From Methylobacterium mesophilicum SR1.6/6 (GTDB lineage: Bacteria > Pseudomonadota > Alphaproteobacteria > Rhizobiales > Beijerinckiaceae), in contig NZ_CP043538.1 in NCBI RefSeq assembly GCF_000364445.2, positions 17,198-81,197 on the forward strand: a stretch of DNA of 64,000 bases, in the 5' to 3' direction. Under the pieces are notes generated by a model. It ran no database searches. It was given only the letters and a program-made list of their open reading frames with translations, and was not told the DNA's origin. Of the stretch, positions 32,497 to 42,306 are shown piece by piece. A program made the position numbers and the translations under genes. Within the stretch, counting starts at the first letter, position 1; each line of letters begins with the position of its first letter.

Positions 32497-33871
32497 GCCG
32501 CGAGGTCCGGCGCGGATGTCAGGAGCGGCGCTTCGGCACCCGGGACCAAGGCACCGGTCCCGTCCGTGAGGCCGAGCGCGTGCAGCCAAGCCTCGAATTC
32601 GGGCGCGCGCTTCAGGCCGAGCACCTCGCGCAGGTAGAGGGAGTCGTGGAACGATGTGGATTGGTAGTTCAGCATCACGTCGTCGGCCCCCGGCACGCCC
32701 ATGATGTAGGTGCAGCCGGCCGCCCCGAGGAGCGTCAGCAGCGTGTCCATGTCGTCCTGATCGGCCTCGGCGTGGTTCGTGTAGCAGACGTCGACACCGA
32801 GGGGCACGCCCATGAGCTTGCCGCAGAAGTGATCCTCCAGGCCCGCCCGAATGATTTCCTTGCCGTCGTAGAGGTATTCCGGGCCGATGAAGCCCACGAC
32901 GGTGTTGACCAGAAGCGGCCGGAACGCCCGTGCCACCGCGTAGGCCCGCGCCTCCAGCGTCTGCTGGTCGATGCCGTGATGGGCGTCTGCCGAGAGCGCC
33001 GAGCCCTGGCCGGTCTCGAAGTACATGCAGTTGTCGCCGAGCGCCCCCGTCTGAGGGCGAGCGCGGCCTCGTGCGCCTCCTTCAGGATGGGCAGCGTGAC
33101 GCCGAAGCTGGCATTGGCCTTCTCGGTTCCGGCGATCGACTGGAAGACGAGGTCGACCGGCAGGCCCTGCTCCATGGCGGCGAGCGTCGTGGTGACGTGC
33201 GTCAACACGCAGGATTGGGTCGGGATCGCGTGCCGGCAGATCAGCGTATCCAGAAGCTGGAGCAGATCACCGATTGCCTGCACGGAATCGGAGGCCGGGT
33301 TGATGCCGATCACGGCATCGCCGCAGCCGAGCGCCAGACCGTCGAGGACCGCGGCCGTGATCCCCTTCGGATCGTCTGTCGGGTGGTTCGGCTGCAGGCG
33401 TACCGCCAGGGTGCCGGGCAGACCGATCGTGTTGCGGAAGCGGGTCACCACCCGGCATTTCCGCGCCACCGAGATCAGATCCTGATTGCGCATGATCTTG
33501 GAGACCGCGGCGGCGATCTCGGGGGTGATCCCCGGGGCGATCCGGGTCAACGTCTCCGTCGAAGCGGTGAGCAGGAATTCCCGGAAGTCACCCACGGTGA
33601 GGTGTGCGATCTCCTGGAACGACGCGGCGTCGTGCCCGTCCAGGATGAGCCGGGTGACGTCGTCGCTCTCGTAGGGGATCAGCGGCCGCGCCAGGATGTC
33701 GGCGACCGGAACCTCCGCGAGGCACCAGCGTGCGGCGGCGTTCTCCTCCGCGGACTCGGCCGCGATTCCGGCGAGGCGATCACCGGATCGGACCGGGGTC
33801 GCCTTGGCCATGAGCGCCGCGAGGTCCGCGAAGGCGTGGGTGCGGGGGCCGACGACGTGACGATAGGCCAT
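32493..33871 (-). pseudogene. eutB: Ethanolamine ammonia-lyase large subunit, interrupted by one-base frameshift
   Basis: The 5' part from ATG 33871 encodes normal EutB through LPILKEAHEAALALRRG, then runs into an unrelated frame. A second frame picks up at GDNCMYFETGQGSALSADAHHG and continues to the normal end at 32493. The switch lies at the five-C run 33044-33048 (GGGGG on the coding strand). One extra G would restore R-R-G-A-L-G-D-N and give a 459-residue protein, close to the usual 450-460. All other family segments are intact, including GVPLGVDVCYTNHAEADQDD and GVPGADDVMLNYQSTSFHDS. It may be a sequencing error at a homopolymer, a recent inactivation, or slippage-prone phase variation. 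The eutC overlap is preserved. Confidence 0.88.
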
Positions 33872-33934
33872 GCGGTTCGCTCCCGGGCAGGATCACCGGA
33901 TCACAGGATAGGGCGATCCGGGGCCGATGTCCGC

Positions 33935-34795
33935 TCAGGCCGCGCCGGCATGGGGCGCCGGGATCTCGGTCGAAATCGCATCCACCGTCCGGGGCATCGG
34001 GCTGCCCTGCCCGTCCGTGCGCTGGATGCGGACCTGCTGGTTGACCGGCTGCATGTTGCCGAAGGGCGTGGAGAAGGCGATCTCGGCGGCATCCCGCCCG
34101 ACGCCGATGCGGACCAGACCGTCGAGATCGGCCTGGCGGGTGGCGTCGAACAGCCACCAGCGGCCGTCGAGATAGGCCTCGAACACCGCGTGGAAGTCGC
34201 TGGGGACGAGGCCGTGGGCGTAGCAGCTCACGAAGCGCGCCGGGATGCCCAGTGCCCGGCAGAAGGCCGTGCCGATATGCGCGAAGTCCCGGCAGACGCC
34301 GGCCCGCTTCAGCAGCGATTCGTCCGCGGTGGTCTCACCGTCGCTGGTGCCGGGCTGATAGGTGATGTGGTCGTGGATCCAGTTGCAGATCTGGTTGACC
34401 CGGGCATGCCCCTTCGGCAGGGCGCCGAACTCGGCCTGCGCGAACGGGGTCAGCCGGTCGGAGGAGACGAAGCGACTCGGCAGCAGGAACGGCAGGATAT
34501 CGAGAGGCAATTGCCCGATCGGCGTCTCGTTGATGGTCGCCGGATCAGCCCGGTGCACCGTGAGGTCGACCTCGGCATTGTACTCCAGCGCGAACTGGCC
34601 GGTCGGCACGTTGACGCCGAGATAGCGGTTCTGCAGGTCGGGCGTGACGTAGAGATCGCGCTTCAGATTCGGCGTCAGGACCAAGCTCTCGCTCAGGATC
34701 TCGACGCTCTTCAGCTTGGCCACCTCCAGGTTGAAGATGAAGGTGGTGTCCGAGAGGATGTTGTAGGACAGGCTGCAACCAAGCGTGTAGCGCAT
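33935..34795 (-). CDS. Transglutaminase-like cysteine peptidase family protein
   Basis: The 286-residue protein has an N-terminal beta domain (about 1-110) and a transglutaminase-like core with the triad visible: Cys in LKRAGVCRDFAHIGTAF, His in PSDFHAVFEAYLDG and Asp in WWLFDATRQADL. Bacterial members are usually cytoplasmic proteases or amidases with undefined targets. ATG at 34795 follows AAGGAGATCC. It sits 63 bases beyond the start of eutB on the same strand and might be transcribed with it, but a functional link is not evident. Confidence 0.85.
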   Translation of the reverse strand: MRYTLGCSLSYNILSDTTFIFNLEVAKLKSVEILSESLVLTPNLKRDLYVTPDLQNRYLGVNVPTGQFALEYNAEVDLTVHRADPATINETPIGQLPLDILPFLLPSRFVSSDRLTPFAQAEFGALPKGHARVNQICNWIHDHITYQPGTSDGETTADESLLKRAGVCRDFAHIGTAFCRALGIPARFVSCYAHGLVPSDFHAVFEAYLDGRWWLFDATRQADLDGLVRIGVGRDAAEIAFSTPFGNMQPVNQQVRIQRTDGQGSPMPRTVDAISTEIPAPHAGAA

Positions 34796-34920
34796 CGGAT
34801 CTCCTTGCCGGACGACGGCCTCTCCATCGTCCAAGCAAGGGACGCGCCTGAAGCGAAGTTCCGGCGCGCGGATCCTCTTTCGGAGCCGATCCGCGCGCGA
34901 TTCGAAATCCAGGCCGCGCT

Positions 34921-35033
34921 CTCATCCTGAGGTGCCCACGTCTGCGGGCCTCGAAGGAGCCTCCAGGGATCGCATGGCGGGCTGGAAAGCTCCTTCGAGG
35001 CCTGCGCTGCGCTCCGGCACCCCAGGATGAGGG
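34921..35033. repeat. Dispersed palindromic intergenic repeat
   Basis: The outer arms CTCATCCTGAGGTGCC and GGCACCCCAGGATGAG and the inner arms CCTCGAAGGAGCCTCCAG and CTGGAAAGCTCCTTCGAGG fold into a long hairpin of about 113 bases. This 'CATCCTGAGG...CCAGGATG' family is widespread in Rhizobiales genomes. It lies in the 269-base gap between lutC and the transglutaminase gene. Confidence 0.75.
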
Positions 35034-35064
35034 CGTGGGGTGGGACACCGGATCAGACGTGTTC

Positions 35065-35658
35065 TCAGGCGCCTCTCGGCAGCAACAGAACCGTCAGCGA
35101 CCGCACGCCCTGCGCGCCGTGGATCAGCACGCCCTCGATGTCGGCGGTCGCGGAGGGGCCGGTGTGCAGCACCGCGTAGGCCGAATTGCCGAATTCGGGT
35201 CGGCGATAGGCCGCCTGGACGTTCGGCAGGATGTCGGCGGGATCGAGCAGCACGACGAGGTGCTGGGCGAGGTAGGCCACCGCGTTCACGATGAGCTGGT
35301 CCTGGGTGAACAGGACCGAGCCGGTTTCGGCGATTCCGAAGACCGCGCGGACCACCGCGATGTCGACGTCCTCGACCTCCTGCGGGGCACGAATGCCGCG
35401 CAGGTCGCGGTTTCCGGCGAGTTCCGGCACCGCCGAGGCGACGACCTTGGCGGCGTCGAGCCGCTCGCGCACGGCCGCGAAGACGTCGTCGGCGCCGGGC
35501 TCGGCCATCCGGCCGCCCATGCGCTTCAGCCGCTCACCGAACTCCGTCAAGCGATCGTCACCGATCAGCGGCGCGAAGATCGGAACCTCGGGCAGCGGGA
35601 AATCGCCCGCCGGCCGGTTCCTGCGGATGTCGGCCAGGATGGCGTCGCGGGCGCTCAT
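35065..35658 (-). CDS. lutC: Lactate utilisation protein C (LUD domain)
   Basis: The 197-residue LUD-domain protein contains the conserved AVFGIAETGSVLFTQDQL and the final AVLHTGPSATADIEGVLIHG with G-x-x-G-x-R-SLTV. It is the third subunit of the LutABC L-lactate oxidase complex, which converts L-lactate to pyruvate with Fe-S proteins. Its ATG overlaps the lutB stop by four bases (ATGA), so the three genes are translationally coupled. Confidence 0.88.
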   Translation of the reverse strand: MSARDAILADIRRNRPAGDFPLPEVPIFAPLIGDDRLTEFGERLKRMGGRMAEPGADDVFAAVRERLDAAKVVASAVPELAGNRDLRGIRAPQEVEDVDIAVVRAVFGIAETGSVLFTQDQLIVNAVAYLAQHLVVLLDPADILPNVQAAYRRPEFGNSAYAVLHTGPSATADIEGVLIHGAQGVRSLTVLLLPRGA

Positions 35659-37226
35659 CGACCCGTGTCCTTCATGCGGTTCTGCTTGTACCACGCGTGG
35701 AAGGTCTGGCGCGGGGCGTCGGGCATCTCGCGCTTCTTCCCCCAGGTGTTGAGCGGGTTGTAGACGGCGAAGCGCGGCAGCACCTTGAGGGCGGAATCCG
35801 CCGCGCCGATCGCCGCCCGGTAGGCCGCCGGGCGCGACAGCACCGCGCCTGCAGCCTTCATCATGCCTTGCTTGAGCGCCGGGATCTGGTGCTCCTCGAC
35901 CAAGACCTTGCGCCACGCGAAGATCTGCTCGTGGATGTTGATCTTCACCGGGCAGACGTTGGTGCAGGACCCGTTCATCGTCGAGGAGAACGGCAGCGTC
36001 GAGTACTTCCGCTTGTTGAAGGTCGGATCGATGATCAGGCCGATCGGCCCCGAATACGTCGCCCCGTACGACAGACCGCCCGAGCGGCGGTAGACCGGGC
36101 AGGTGTTCATGCAGGCGCCGCAGCGGATGCATTTCAAGGAAGTCCAGAATTCCTCCATGCCGAGCCTCTCGGAGCGGCCGTTATCGACCAGCACCATGTG
36201 CATCTCGGTGCCCGCCCGCGGCGCGCGGAAATGCGAGGTGTACTGGGTGATGGGCGAGCCGAGCGCCGAGCGCGACAGCAGGCGGATGAAGACACCGAGG
36301 TGCTCGACCTTCGGGATGATCTTCTCGATGCCGATCGAGTGGATCTGCAGCGGCGGCACGTTGCCGGACAGGTCGGCATTGCCCTCGTTCGTGCAGGTGA
36401 CCACCGAGCCGGTCTCCGCGATGGCGAAGTTGCACCCGGTCATGCCGGCATCGGCCTTCAGGATGTAGGGCCGGGTCGTCTCCCGCTGACTCTCGGCGAG
36501 ATAGTGGGCGTCATCGTTGTCGGGGTCGGTGCCGAGCGTCTTGGCGAAGACCTCTGCCACGTCCATCCGGGTCTTGTGGACCGCCGGAGCCACGACGTGG
36601 CTGGGCTCCTCGTTGTCGAGCTGCTGGATCCGCTCGCCGAGATCCGTCTCGATCACCTCGATCCCGTTGGCCGCCATGTGGTGGCGGAAGCCGCACTCCT
36701 CGGTGAGCATCGACTTCGACTTGACCAGCGTCCGGGCGCCGTGGCTGCGCAGGATCTCCAGGACGATCCGGTTGTGATCGGCGCCGTCCTTCGCCCAGTG
36801 GACGTGGACGCCGTTGGCCTTCGCGGCCGCCTCGAACTGCTCGAGGTAGCGGTCGAGGTGGCTGAGCGTGTGGGTCTTGATCTGCGAGGCGAGCTCGCGC
36901 AGCTCCTCCCACTCGGGGATGCCGTGCGCGGAGGCGTCGCGCTTCTTGCGCAGATCCCACAGGCGCTCGTCGTGGGCGGCCTGGTGCAGGGGCGCGGCGA
37001 GGAAGCGCTCGGCGGCCTCGGCCTGGTTGATCGGGCGATCGCCGCGGATCTTGGCGCCGCGGGGCTGCGGCTCGCGGACCTTCGGGGCGCGGATCGGCTT
37101 CGAGGCGGCCTCGGCGTGCTGGAGCCGGGCTCCGTCCTGGGAGCGCTCGCTCTCGTCGTGGCGGGCGCGCACCTCAGGATGGATGACGCCCTCGCGCTCG
37201 CGCGGGTTGAGATCCTCGGCGCTCAT
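35655..37226 (-). CDS. lutB: Lactate utilisation iron-sulfur protein B
   Basis: The 523-residue protein combines a LUD domain (about 110-330; SKSMLTEECGFRHHM, CNFAIAETGSVVTCTNEGN) with a dicluster ferredoxin region (CIRCGACMNTCPVYRR about 375 and SSTMNGSCTNVCPVKINIHE about 425) and a C-terminal helical part ending TFHAWYKQNR. Typical LutB/YkgF proteins are about 470-490 residues. The extra length is a charged N-terminal segment of about 60 residues starting MSAEDLNPREREGVIHPEVR. Start and stop overlap the lutA and lutC genes by four bases each. Confidence 0.9.
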   Translation of the reverse strand: MSAEDLNPREREGVIHPEVRARHDESERSQDGARLQHAEAASKPIRAPKVREPQPRGAKIRGDRPINQAEAAERFLAAPLHQAAHDERLWDLRKKRDASAHGIPEWEELRELASQIKTHTLSHLDRYLEQFEAAAKANGVHVHWAKDGADHNRIVLEILRSHGARTLVKSKSMLTEECGFRHHMAANGIEVIETDLGERIQQLDNEEPSHVVAPAVHKTRMDVAEVFAKTLGTDPDNDDAHYLAESQRETTRPYILKADAGMTGCNFAIAETGSVVTCTNEGNADLSGNVPPLQIHSIGIEKIIPKVEHLGVFIRLLSRSALGSPITQYTSHFRAPRAGTEMHMVLVDNGRSERLGMEEFWTSLKCIRCGACMNTCPVYRRSGGLSYGATYSGPIGLIIDPTFNKRKYSTLPFSSTMNGSCTNVCPVKINIHEQIFAWRKVLVEEHQIPALKQGMMKAAGAVLSRPAAYRAAIGAADSALKVLPRFAVYNPLNTWGKKREMPDAPRQTFHAWYKQNRMKDTGR

Positions 37227-37966
37227 GCGGCGGCTCCGTTCAGCACCTGCGCGATGTGAATGTACTTGAGCGGCAGACCCAGGCGCTCGGCGCAGCCCTT
37301 CTGGTGCATCAGGCACGAGGAATCCGCCGACACGACGTACTGGGCGCCGGCCCGGTTCTGATCGGCGACCTTGTCGTAGCCCATCTTGGCCGAGACCGCG
37401 GGCTCGAACACCGAGAAGGTGCCGCCGAAGCCGCAGCATTCGTCGGGCCGGGCGAGGTCGACCAGTTCGACACCGTCGACGAGGCGCAGAAGGTCCAGGG
37501 GCTTCGAATAATAGGGCTTCACCAGTTCGGACGGCCGCGCGTGATGGATGCCGCGCAGGGCGTTGCAGTTGGTGTGGTAGGCGACCTTGTGGGGAAAGCG
37601 CGCCCAGGGGAGCGACTCCACCTCGAGGACGTCGTGCAGGAACTCCACCAGCTCGTAGGTGCTGGCACGAACGTGGCGGACTTCGTCGGTCTGCGGGATC
37701 GCGGTCAGGTGCTCGCGGACCTGATGGACACAGGATCCGGAGGGCGCCACGACGTAGTCGAAGCCGGAGAAGTTCTTCACGAACAGCGCTTCGGTGGCGG
37801 CCGCCTCGGCATGGCAGCCGGTGTTGGTCATGGGCTGTCCGCAACAGGTCTGGTCGAACGGGTATTCGACCGTGCAACCGAGCCGCTCCAGCAGCTCCAG
37901 CGTGGCAATCCCGACCTCCGGTTCGAAGGCGTCGACGTAGCACGGCACGAACAGGCCGACCCGCAT
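37223..37966 (-). CDS. lutA: Lactate utilisation protein A (CCG-domain Fe-S protein)
   Basis: The 247-residue protein has two Cys-rich CCG domains: VGLFVPCYVDAFEPEVG with FDQTCCGQPMTNTGC in the first half and HTNCNALRG with DECCGFGGTFSVFEP and SADSSCLMHQKG in the second. It is the first gene of lutABC and probably couples lactate oxidation to the membrane. No dedicated regulator or lactate permease is adjacent; poxB follows upstream on the same strand. Confidence 0.9.
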   Translation of the reverse strand: MRVGLFVPCYVDAFEPEVGIATLELLERLGCTVEYPFDQTCCGQPMTNTGCHAEAAATEALFVKNFSGFDYVVAPSGSCVHQVREHLTAIPQTDEVRHVRASTYELVEFLHDVLEVESLPWARFPHKVAYHTNCNALRGIHHARPSELVKPYYSKPLDLLRLVDGVELVDLARPDECCGFGGTFSVFEPAVSAKMGYDKVADQNRAGAQYVVSADSSCLMHQKGCAERLGLPLKYIHIAQVLNGAAA

Positions 37967-38031
37967 GGTCCGGCACCTCCCTGGATCGCCATTCCACTGG
38001 TCTGGAACGGTTCGAGACTGATCCAGAGGGT

Positions 38032-39762
38032 CTACCGGATGAGGTTGGTCTTGGCGAGGTCGAGGACCGCGTCACCGCGTCCGTCCATGACGGCGCGCAG
38101 GACATAGAGGCTGAAGCCCTTCACCTGCTGCCCGTCGATCTTCGGCGGCATCGAAAGCTCGTTCCGCGCGGTGCGCACGTCGAGGAGTGACGGACCGTCG
38201 AAAGCCAGGAATTCGCGCATCGCGTTCGGCAACTCCGCCGGATCCTCGACCCGGATGGCGAAGATGCCGGCCGCCCGCGACATCGCGGCAAAGTCCGGGT
38301 TGTCGAGGGCGACCCCGGTCTCGAGGTAGCCCGCGGCCTTCATCTCCAATTCGACGAAGCCGAGGGTGCCGTTGTTGAACACGACGACCTTCAGCGGCAG
38401 GCGGTGCTGCCGCAGGGTGAGGAAGTCGCCCATCAGCATGGCGAAGCCACCGTCGCCGCAGAGGGCGATCACCTGCCGGTCCCGCTGGCAGGCCTGCGCG
38501 CCGATGCCCTGCGACAGGGCGTTGGCCATGGAGCCGTGCACCCAGGAGCCGAGGAGCCTGCGCCGCCCGTTCATGGCGAGGTAGCGCGCCGCCCAGATGG
38601 TCGGCGTGCCGACATCGGCGGTGAAGACGGCGTCGTCCGCCGCCGCCTCGCTGATCGTGCGGGCGAGGTATTGCGGGTGCAGGGGACCGCTGGGCTTGCC
38701 GGTGGCGAGTTCGTCGAGGTCCGCGCGCGCCTTGGCGTAATGCTTGAGGCTGGCGTCGAGGAACGACCGGTCGGTCTTGGCCTTGAGCCGCGGCAGCAGC
38801 GTCCGGAGCGTCGCGCCGACATCGCCCACGAGACCGAGCTCGATCCGGCAGCGGCGCCCGAGTTCGGACGGGCGCAGATCGACCTGCGCCACCTTGGCAT
38901 CCTGCGGGTAGAACTGCTTGTAGGGGAAGCCGGTGCCGAGCATCAGGAGCGTGTCGCAGGCCATCATGGCCGCGTAGCCCGACGAGAAGCCGATCAGACC
39001 CGTCATGCCGACGTCGTAGGGGTTGTCGAACTCGACGAACTCCTTGCCGCCCAGCGCGTGGACGATCGGGCTCTTCAGCGCGTCGGCGAGCTGGAGAAGC
39101 TCGCTATGGGCGCCCGCGCAGCCGCGCCCGCAGAGCAGCGTCACCCGCTTGCCGGCGTTGAGCATGGCGGCGAGGGCGTCGAGCTCCGCGTCCGCCGGGC
39201 GCACCACCGGCTTGGCAGGGACGAGGCCCGCGCGGGGCGCCAGGGGCCGCTTGGGCGCGTCGCGCAGGGCGACGTCGCCCGGAATGACGATGACCGCGAC
39301 GCCCCCCTCCCCCACCGCGGCGCGGATCGCGTTCTCGAGGACGAACGGCATCTGCGCCGGATCGGAAACCATCTCGCAGTAATGGCTGCAGTCGCGGAAC
39401 AGCGCGGTGGGATTCGTCTCCTGGAAATAGCCGGAGCCGATCTCCGCCGAGGGGATATGGGCCGCGATCGCCAGGACCGGGCTCCGGCTGCGATGGGCGT
39501 CGTAGAGGCCGTTGATCAGGTGCAGGTTGCCCGGCCCGCACGATCCCGCGCAGACGGCGAGGCGACCGGTGACCTGCGCCTCCCCTGCCGCCGCGAAGGC
39601 CGCGGATTCCTCGTGGCGGGTGTGGATCCAGTCGATGCGTCCGCGGGCCCGCAGCGCCTCGGTTATGCCGTTCAAGCTGTCGCCGACGACGCCGTAGACG
39701 CGGGAAACGCCGGCCTCCTGCAGGGTCTCGGCGACGACGTCGGCCACGTTGGTGATGCGCAT
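38032..39762 (-). CDS. poxB: Pyruvate dehydrogenase (quinone), PoxB type
   Basis: The 576-residue thiamine-diphosphate flavoprotein oxidises pyruvate to acetate and CO2 and passes electrons to quinone. The TPP N-terminal domain has [14 protein letters not shown] and [15 protein letters not shown] (catalytic Glu); the central FAD domain follows; the C-terminal TPP motif is [20 protein letters not shown]. The final segment, [20 protein letters not shown], corresponds to the membrane-binding tail of E. coli PoxB. It lies 65 bases upstream of lutA on the same strand, so lactate to pyruvate to acetate could run as one route. Confidence 0.92.
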   Translation of the reverse strand: MRITNVADVVAETLQEAGVSRVYGVVGDSLNGITEALRARGRIDWIHTRHEESAAFAAAGEAQVTGRLAVCAGSCGPGNLHLINGLYDAHRSRSPVLAIAAHIPSAEIGSGYFQETNPTALFRDCSHYCEMVSDPAQMPFVLENAIRAAVGEGGVAVIVIPGDVALRDAPKRPLAPRAGLVPAKPVVRPADAELDALAAMLNAGKRVTLLCGRGCAGAHSELLQLADALKSPIVHALGGKEFVEFDNPYDVGMTGLIGFSSGYAAMMACDTLLMLGTGFPYKQFYPQDAKVAQVDLRPSELGRRCRIELGLVGDVGATLRTLLPRLKAKTDRSFLDASLKHYAKARADLDELATGKPSGPLHPQYLARTISEAAADDAVFTADVGTPTIWAARYLAMNGRRRLLGSWVHGSMANALSQGIGAQACQRDRQVIALCGDGGFAMLMGDFLTLRQHRLPLKVVVFNNGTLGFVELEMKAAGYLETGVALDNPDFAAMSRAAGIFAIRVEDPAELPNAMREFLAFDGPSLLDVRTARNELSMPPKIDGQQVKGFSLYVLRAVMDGRGDAVLDLAKTNLIR

Positions 39763-39850
39763 GGTCGGGCTCCGCGTTCGGCTTCCTGCCGACAAGTGGA
39801 ACCCGCCGCCCGGAAGTCACGATCCCGGACTGTCGGCCGAACCTGCCGGC

Positions 39851-41377
39851 TCAGCGCTTGGTCAGCCCGCCGAGCACGTTGCGCAGGATGGCGTTGCCCA
39901 CCTCCCGCCCGACGCTGCGGGCCATCGACCGCGCGGCGTTGCCGATCACCTGCTCGGCGAGGCTCTGCGGCGGCCGGCGGCCGGCCTTGCCCTTGGCAGG
40001 TGTCCCGAAGACGCTGCCGAAGACGCCGCCCAGCATCCCCCCGAGCCCGCCCTCGGAGGCGCCCTCCTCGGGCGCCGCGTCGAGGTTCTTGCGCTTGGCG
40101 AGCATCTCGTAGGCGCTCTCGTTGTCGACGCTGGCGTCGTACTTGCCCCGCAGCGGGCTCTGCGCGATCAGCGCCGCCCGCTCCTGCTGGGTCAGGGGCC
40201 CGACGCGCCCCTGCGGCGGCGCGACCAGCGCCCGCTCCACCAGGGACGGTGTGCCCTTCGGCTCCAGGAAACTCATCAGCGCCTCGCCGACGCCGAGTTC
40301 GGTGATGACCGTCGCCACGTCGAAGGCCGGGTTCTGCCGGAAGGTCTCGGCTGCCGCCCGGACGGCCCGCTGGTCCCGTGGCGTGAAGGCCCGCAACGCG
40401 TGCTGGACGCGGTTTCCGAGCTGGCCCAGCACGGTCTCGGGCACGTCGAGGGGATTCTGCGTCACGAAGTAGACGCCGCCCCCCTTCGAGCGGATCAGGC
40501 GCACGACCTGCTCGACCGCGTCGAGCAGCGATTTCGGCGCGTCGTTGAAGAGCAGATGCGCCTCGTCGAAGAAGAATACGAGCTTCGGTTTGTCGAGATC
40601 GCCGACTTCCGGCAACTGCTCGAACAGCTCGGAGAGCATCCAGAGCAGGAACGAGGCGTAGAGCTTCGGCCGCTGCATCAGCTTGTCGGCCGCGAGGATG
40701 TTGACGAAACCGCGCCCGTCCCGGTCCGTGCGCATGAAGTCCGTGAGGTCGAGCGCGGGCTCGCCGAAAAATTTGTCGGCGCCCTGGTTCTCGAGGACCA
40801 GCAGTTGCCGCTGGATCGCGCCGACCGACGCCGACGAGACGTTGCCGTACCGGCCCGAGATGTCCTTCAGGTTCTCGGAGCAGAAGGCCAGCAGGGCGCG
40901 CAGGTCCTTCAGGTCGATCACCGGCCACTGGTTCTCGTCCGCGACCCGGAACGCGATGTTGAGCACGCCCTCCTGCGTGTCGTTGAGCTCCAGCAAGCGG
41001 CCGAGCAGCAGCGGACCCATCTCGGTGACGGTGCAGCGGATCGGATGGCCCTGCTCGCCGAACAGGTCCCAGAACACCGTGGGGAAACGGTCGGGCTCGT
41101 AGGTGAGGCCGAGTTCCTCGGCGCGCTTCACGAAGGCAGGCTTGGCTTCCCCGGCAGCGGCGATGCCCGACAGGTCGCCCTTGATGTCGGCCGCGAAGAC
41201 CGGCACCCCGGCATTGGAGAAACCCTCGGCCAGCACCTGGAGGGTCACGGTCTTGCCGGTGCCCGTCGCGCCGGCGACGAGCCCGTGCCGGTTGGCGAGC
41301 CGCAGGGCCAGCACCTCCGGCTTGCCCGGCCCCGAGGCCTGGACGCTCTTGCCGACCAGGATCGTACCGTCGCCCAT
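39851..41377 (-). CDS. HerA-like helicase/ATPase (DUF853)
   Basis: The 508-residue ATPase carries Walker A GATGTGKT near residue 36, Walker [16 protein letters not shown] near 270, and the following [25 protein letters not shown] typical of DUF853 HerA-like proteins. The family is thought to act in DNA translocation or repair, but the bacterial DUF853 role is unsettled. A low-complexity glycine-rich segment ([16 protein letters not shown]) sits near the C terminus. ATG at 41377 follows GGGGGGC. It is divergent from the small protein gene at 41514. Confidence 0.85.
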   Translation of the reverse strand: MGDGTILVGKSVQASGPGKPEVLALRLANRHGLVAGATGTGKTVTLQVLAEGFSNAGVPVFAADIKGDLSGIAAAGEAKPAFVKRAEELGLTYEPDRFPTVFWDLFGEQGHPIRCTVTEMGPLLLGRLLELNDTQEGVLNIAFRVADENQWPVIDLKDLRALLAFCSENLKDISGRYGNVSSASVGAIQRQLLVLENQGADKFFGEPALDLTDFMRTDRDGRGFVNILAADKLMQRPKLYASFLLWMLSELFEQLPEVGDLDKPKLVFFFDEAHLLFNDAPKSLLDAVEQVVRLIRSKGGGVYFVTQNPLDVPETVLGQLGNRVQHALRAFTPRDQRAVRAAAETFRQNPAFDVATVITELGVGEALMSFLEPKGTPSLVERALVAPPQGRVGPLTQQERAALIAQSPLRGKYDASVDNESAYEMLAKRKNLDAAPEEGASEGGLGGMLGGVFGSVFGTPAKGKAGRRPPQSLAEQVIGNAARSMARSVGREVGNAILRNVLGGLTKR

Positions 41378-41513
41378 CGTCGTTGCCCCCCGGCGCATCT
41401 GGGTACCGTTATGGACGGGGCGCCCGGACTTTTCCAGCGAGCGGGCCACCGGCTTGATTTCCGGCGCCTCAGAGTCGAAGGACGTCTGGAAGCATTCCGA
41501 AGAGATCATCACC

Positions 41514-41906
41514 ATGGAAGAATTGCTCGCCCGCGTCACCGCCCGCACCGGGCTCGACGCCGCGACCGCACAGACCGCCATCGGGCACATCCTCGCCTTC
41601 CTGCAGAAGGAAGGGCCTGCGACGGAGGTCGGTCAGTTGCTGGCGGCTCTGCCGGGCTCCGAGACGCTGATCGCCGAAGCGAATGCCGGTGACGCCGGTG
41701 GGGGCGGCCTGATGGGCATGCTCGGCGGCATGATGGGTGGCGGCGGCGTGATGGCGCTCGGCCAGAAGCTCATGTCGGCCGGCGTGCCCATGGGCGAGAT
41801 GCAGCCCCTGGGTCAGGAGCTTTTCGCCTTCGGCCGCGAGAAGGTCGGCGAGGACGCGATGGGCCCGATCATCGGCTCGATCCCCGGCCTCAACCAGTTC
41901 GTCTGA
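41514..41906 (+). CDS. Small DUF2780/DUF2267-like protein
   Basis: The 130-residue protein starts [23 protein letters not shown], the repeat-like helical pattern of DUF2780/DUF2267 proteins, followed by [20 protein letters not shown], a methionine- and glycine-rich stretch [19 protein letters not shown], and a C-terminal helix ending PGLNQFV. No enzyme function is known. It is divergent from the HerA-like gene, sharing 136 bases. Confidence 0.7.
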   Translation: MEELLARVTARTGLDAATAQTAIGHILAFLQKEGPATEVGQLLAALPGSETLIAEANAGDAGGGGLMGMLGGMMGGGGVMALGQKLMSAGVPMGEMQPLGQELFAFGREKVGEDAMGPIIGSIPGLNQFV

Positions 41907-42081
41907 GGATCCCGGCGGTGTGCGCCGGCGCACCGCATTCGGGCGTCGTCTGGACAATCGTAAAAAAGAGGTTGCGCAGCGAAAGCTTGGCGGAACCTGT
42001 CCACGCGATGCCCGTTGTTCCGGGTGTGGTACGAAACGCTGCTTCGGGCGGCAGTTTCGACCGCAAGCAAGCAGGCCGGCC

Positions 42082-42300
42082 ATGCCCGTCTTCGAATCGA
42101 AAAACCTGGATAGCGAGTTCGAGGGCCAGGCGCTCCTCGCGTCGATACTTCACCCGACGCGTGCCGCTCAGACCCGGGCTTTGCGACACGGGCGGCGCCG
42201 CGCGGAACGCGCGGCCGCCCTGGCGGACCCGATGACGATCGAGCCGCGCTTCCCCCTCACCAACGACGTGCTCGTTCCGACAGCCTGCACGAGTCGCTGA
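42082..42300 (+). CDS. Small hypothetical protein
   Basis: The 72-residue open frame begins MPVFESKNLDSEFEGQALL. Codon use is natural with high GC at third positions. It has an Arg-rich middle (RHGRRRAERAAAL) and no known domain. The upstream AT-richer stretch GTAAAAAAGAGG near 41960 may hold its promoter. It could be a real small gene or chance; I do not recognise it. Confidence 0.4.
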   Translation: MPVFESKNLDSEFEGQALLASILHPTRAAQTRALRHGRRRAERAAALADPMTIEPRFPLTNDVLVPTACTSR

Positions 42301-42306
42301 GGGCGG

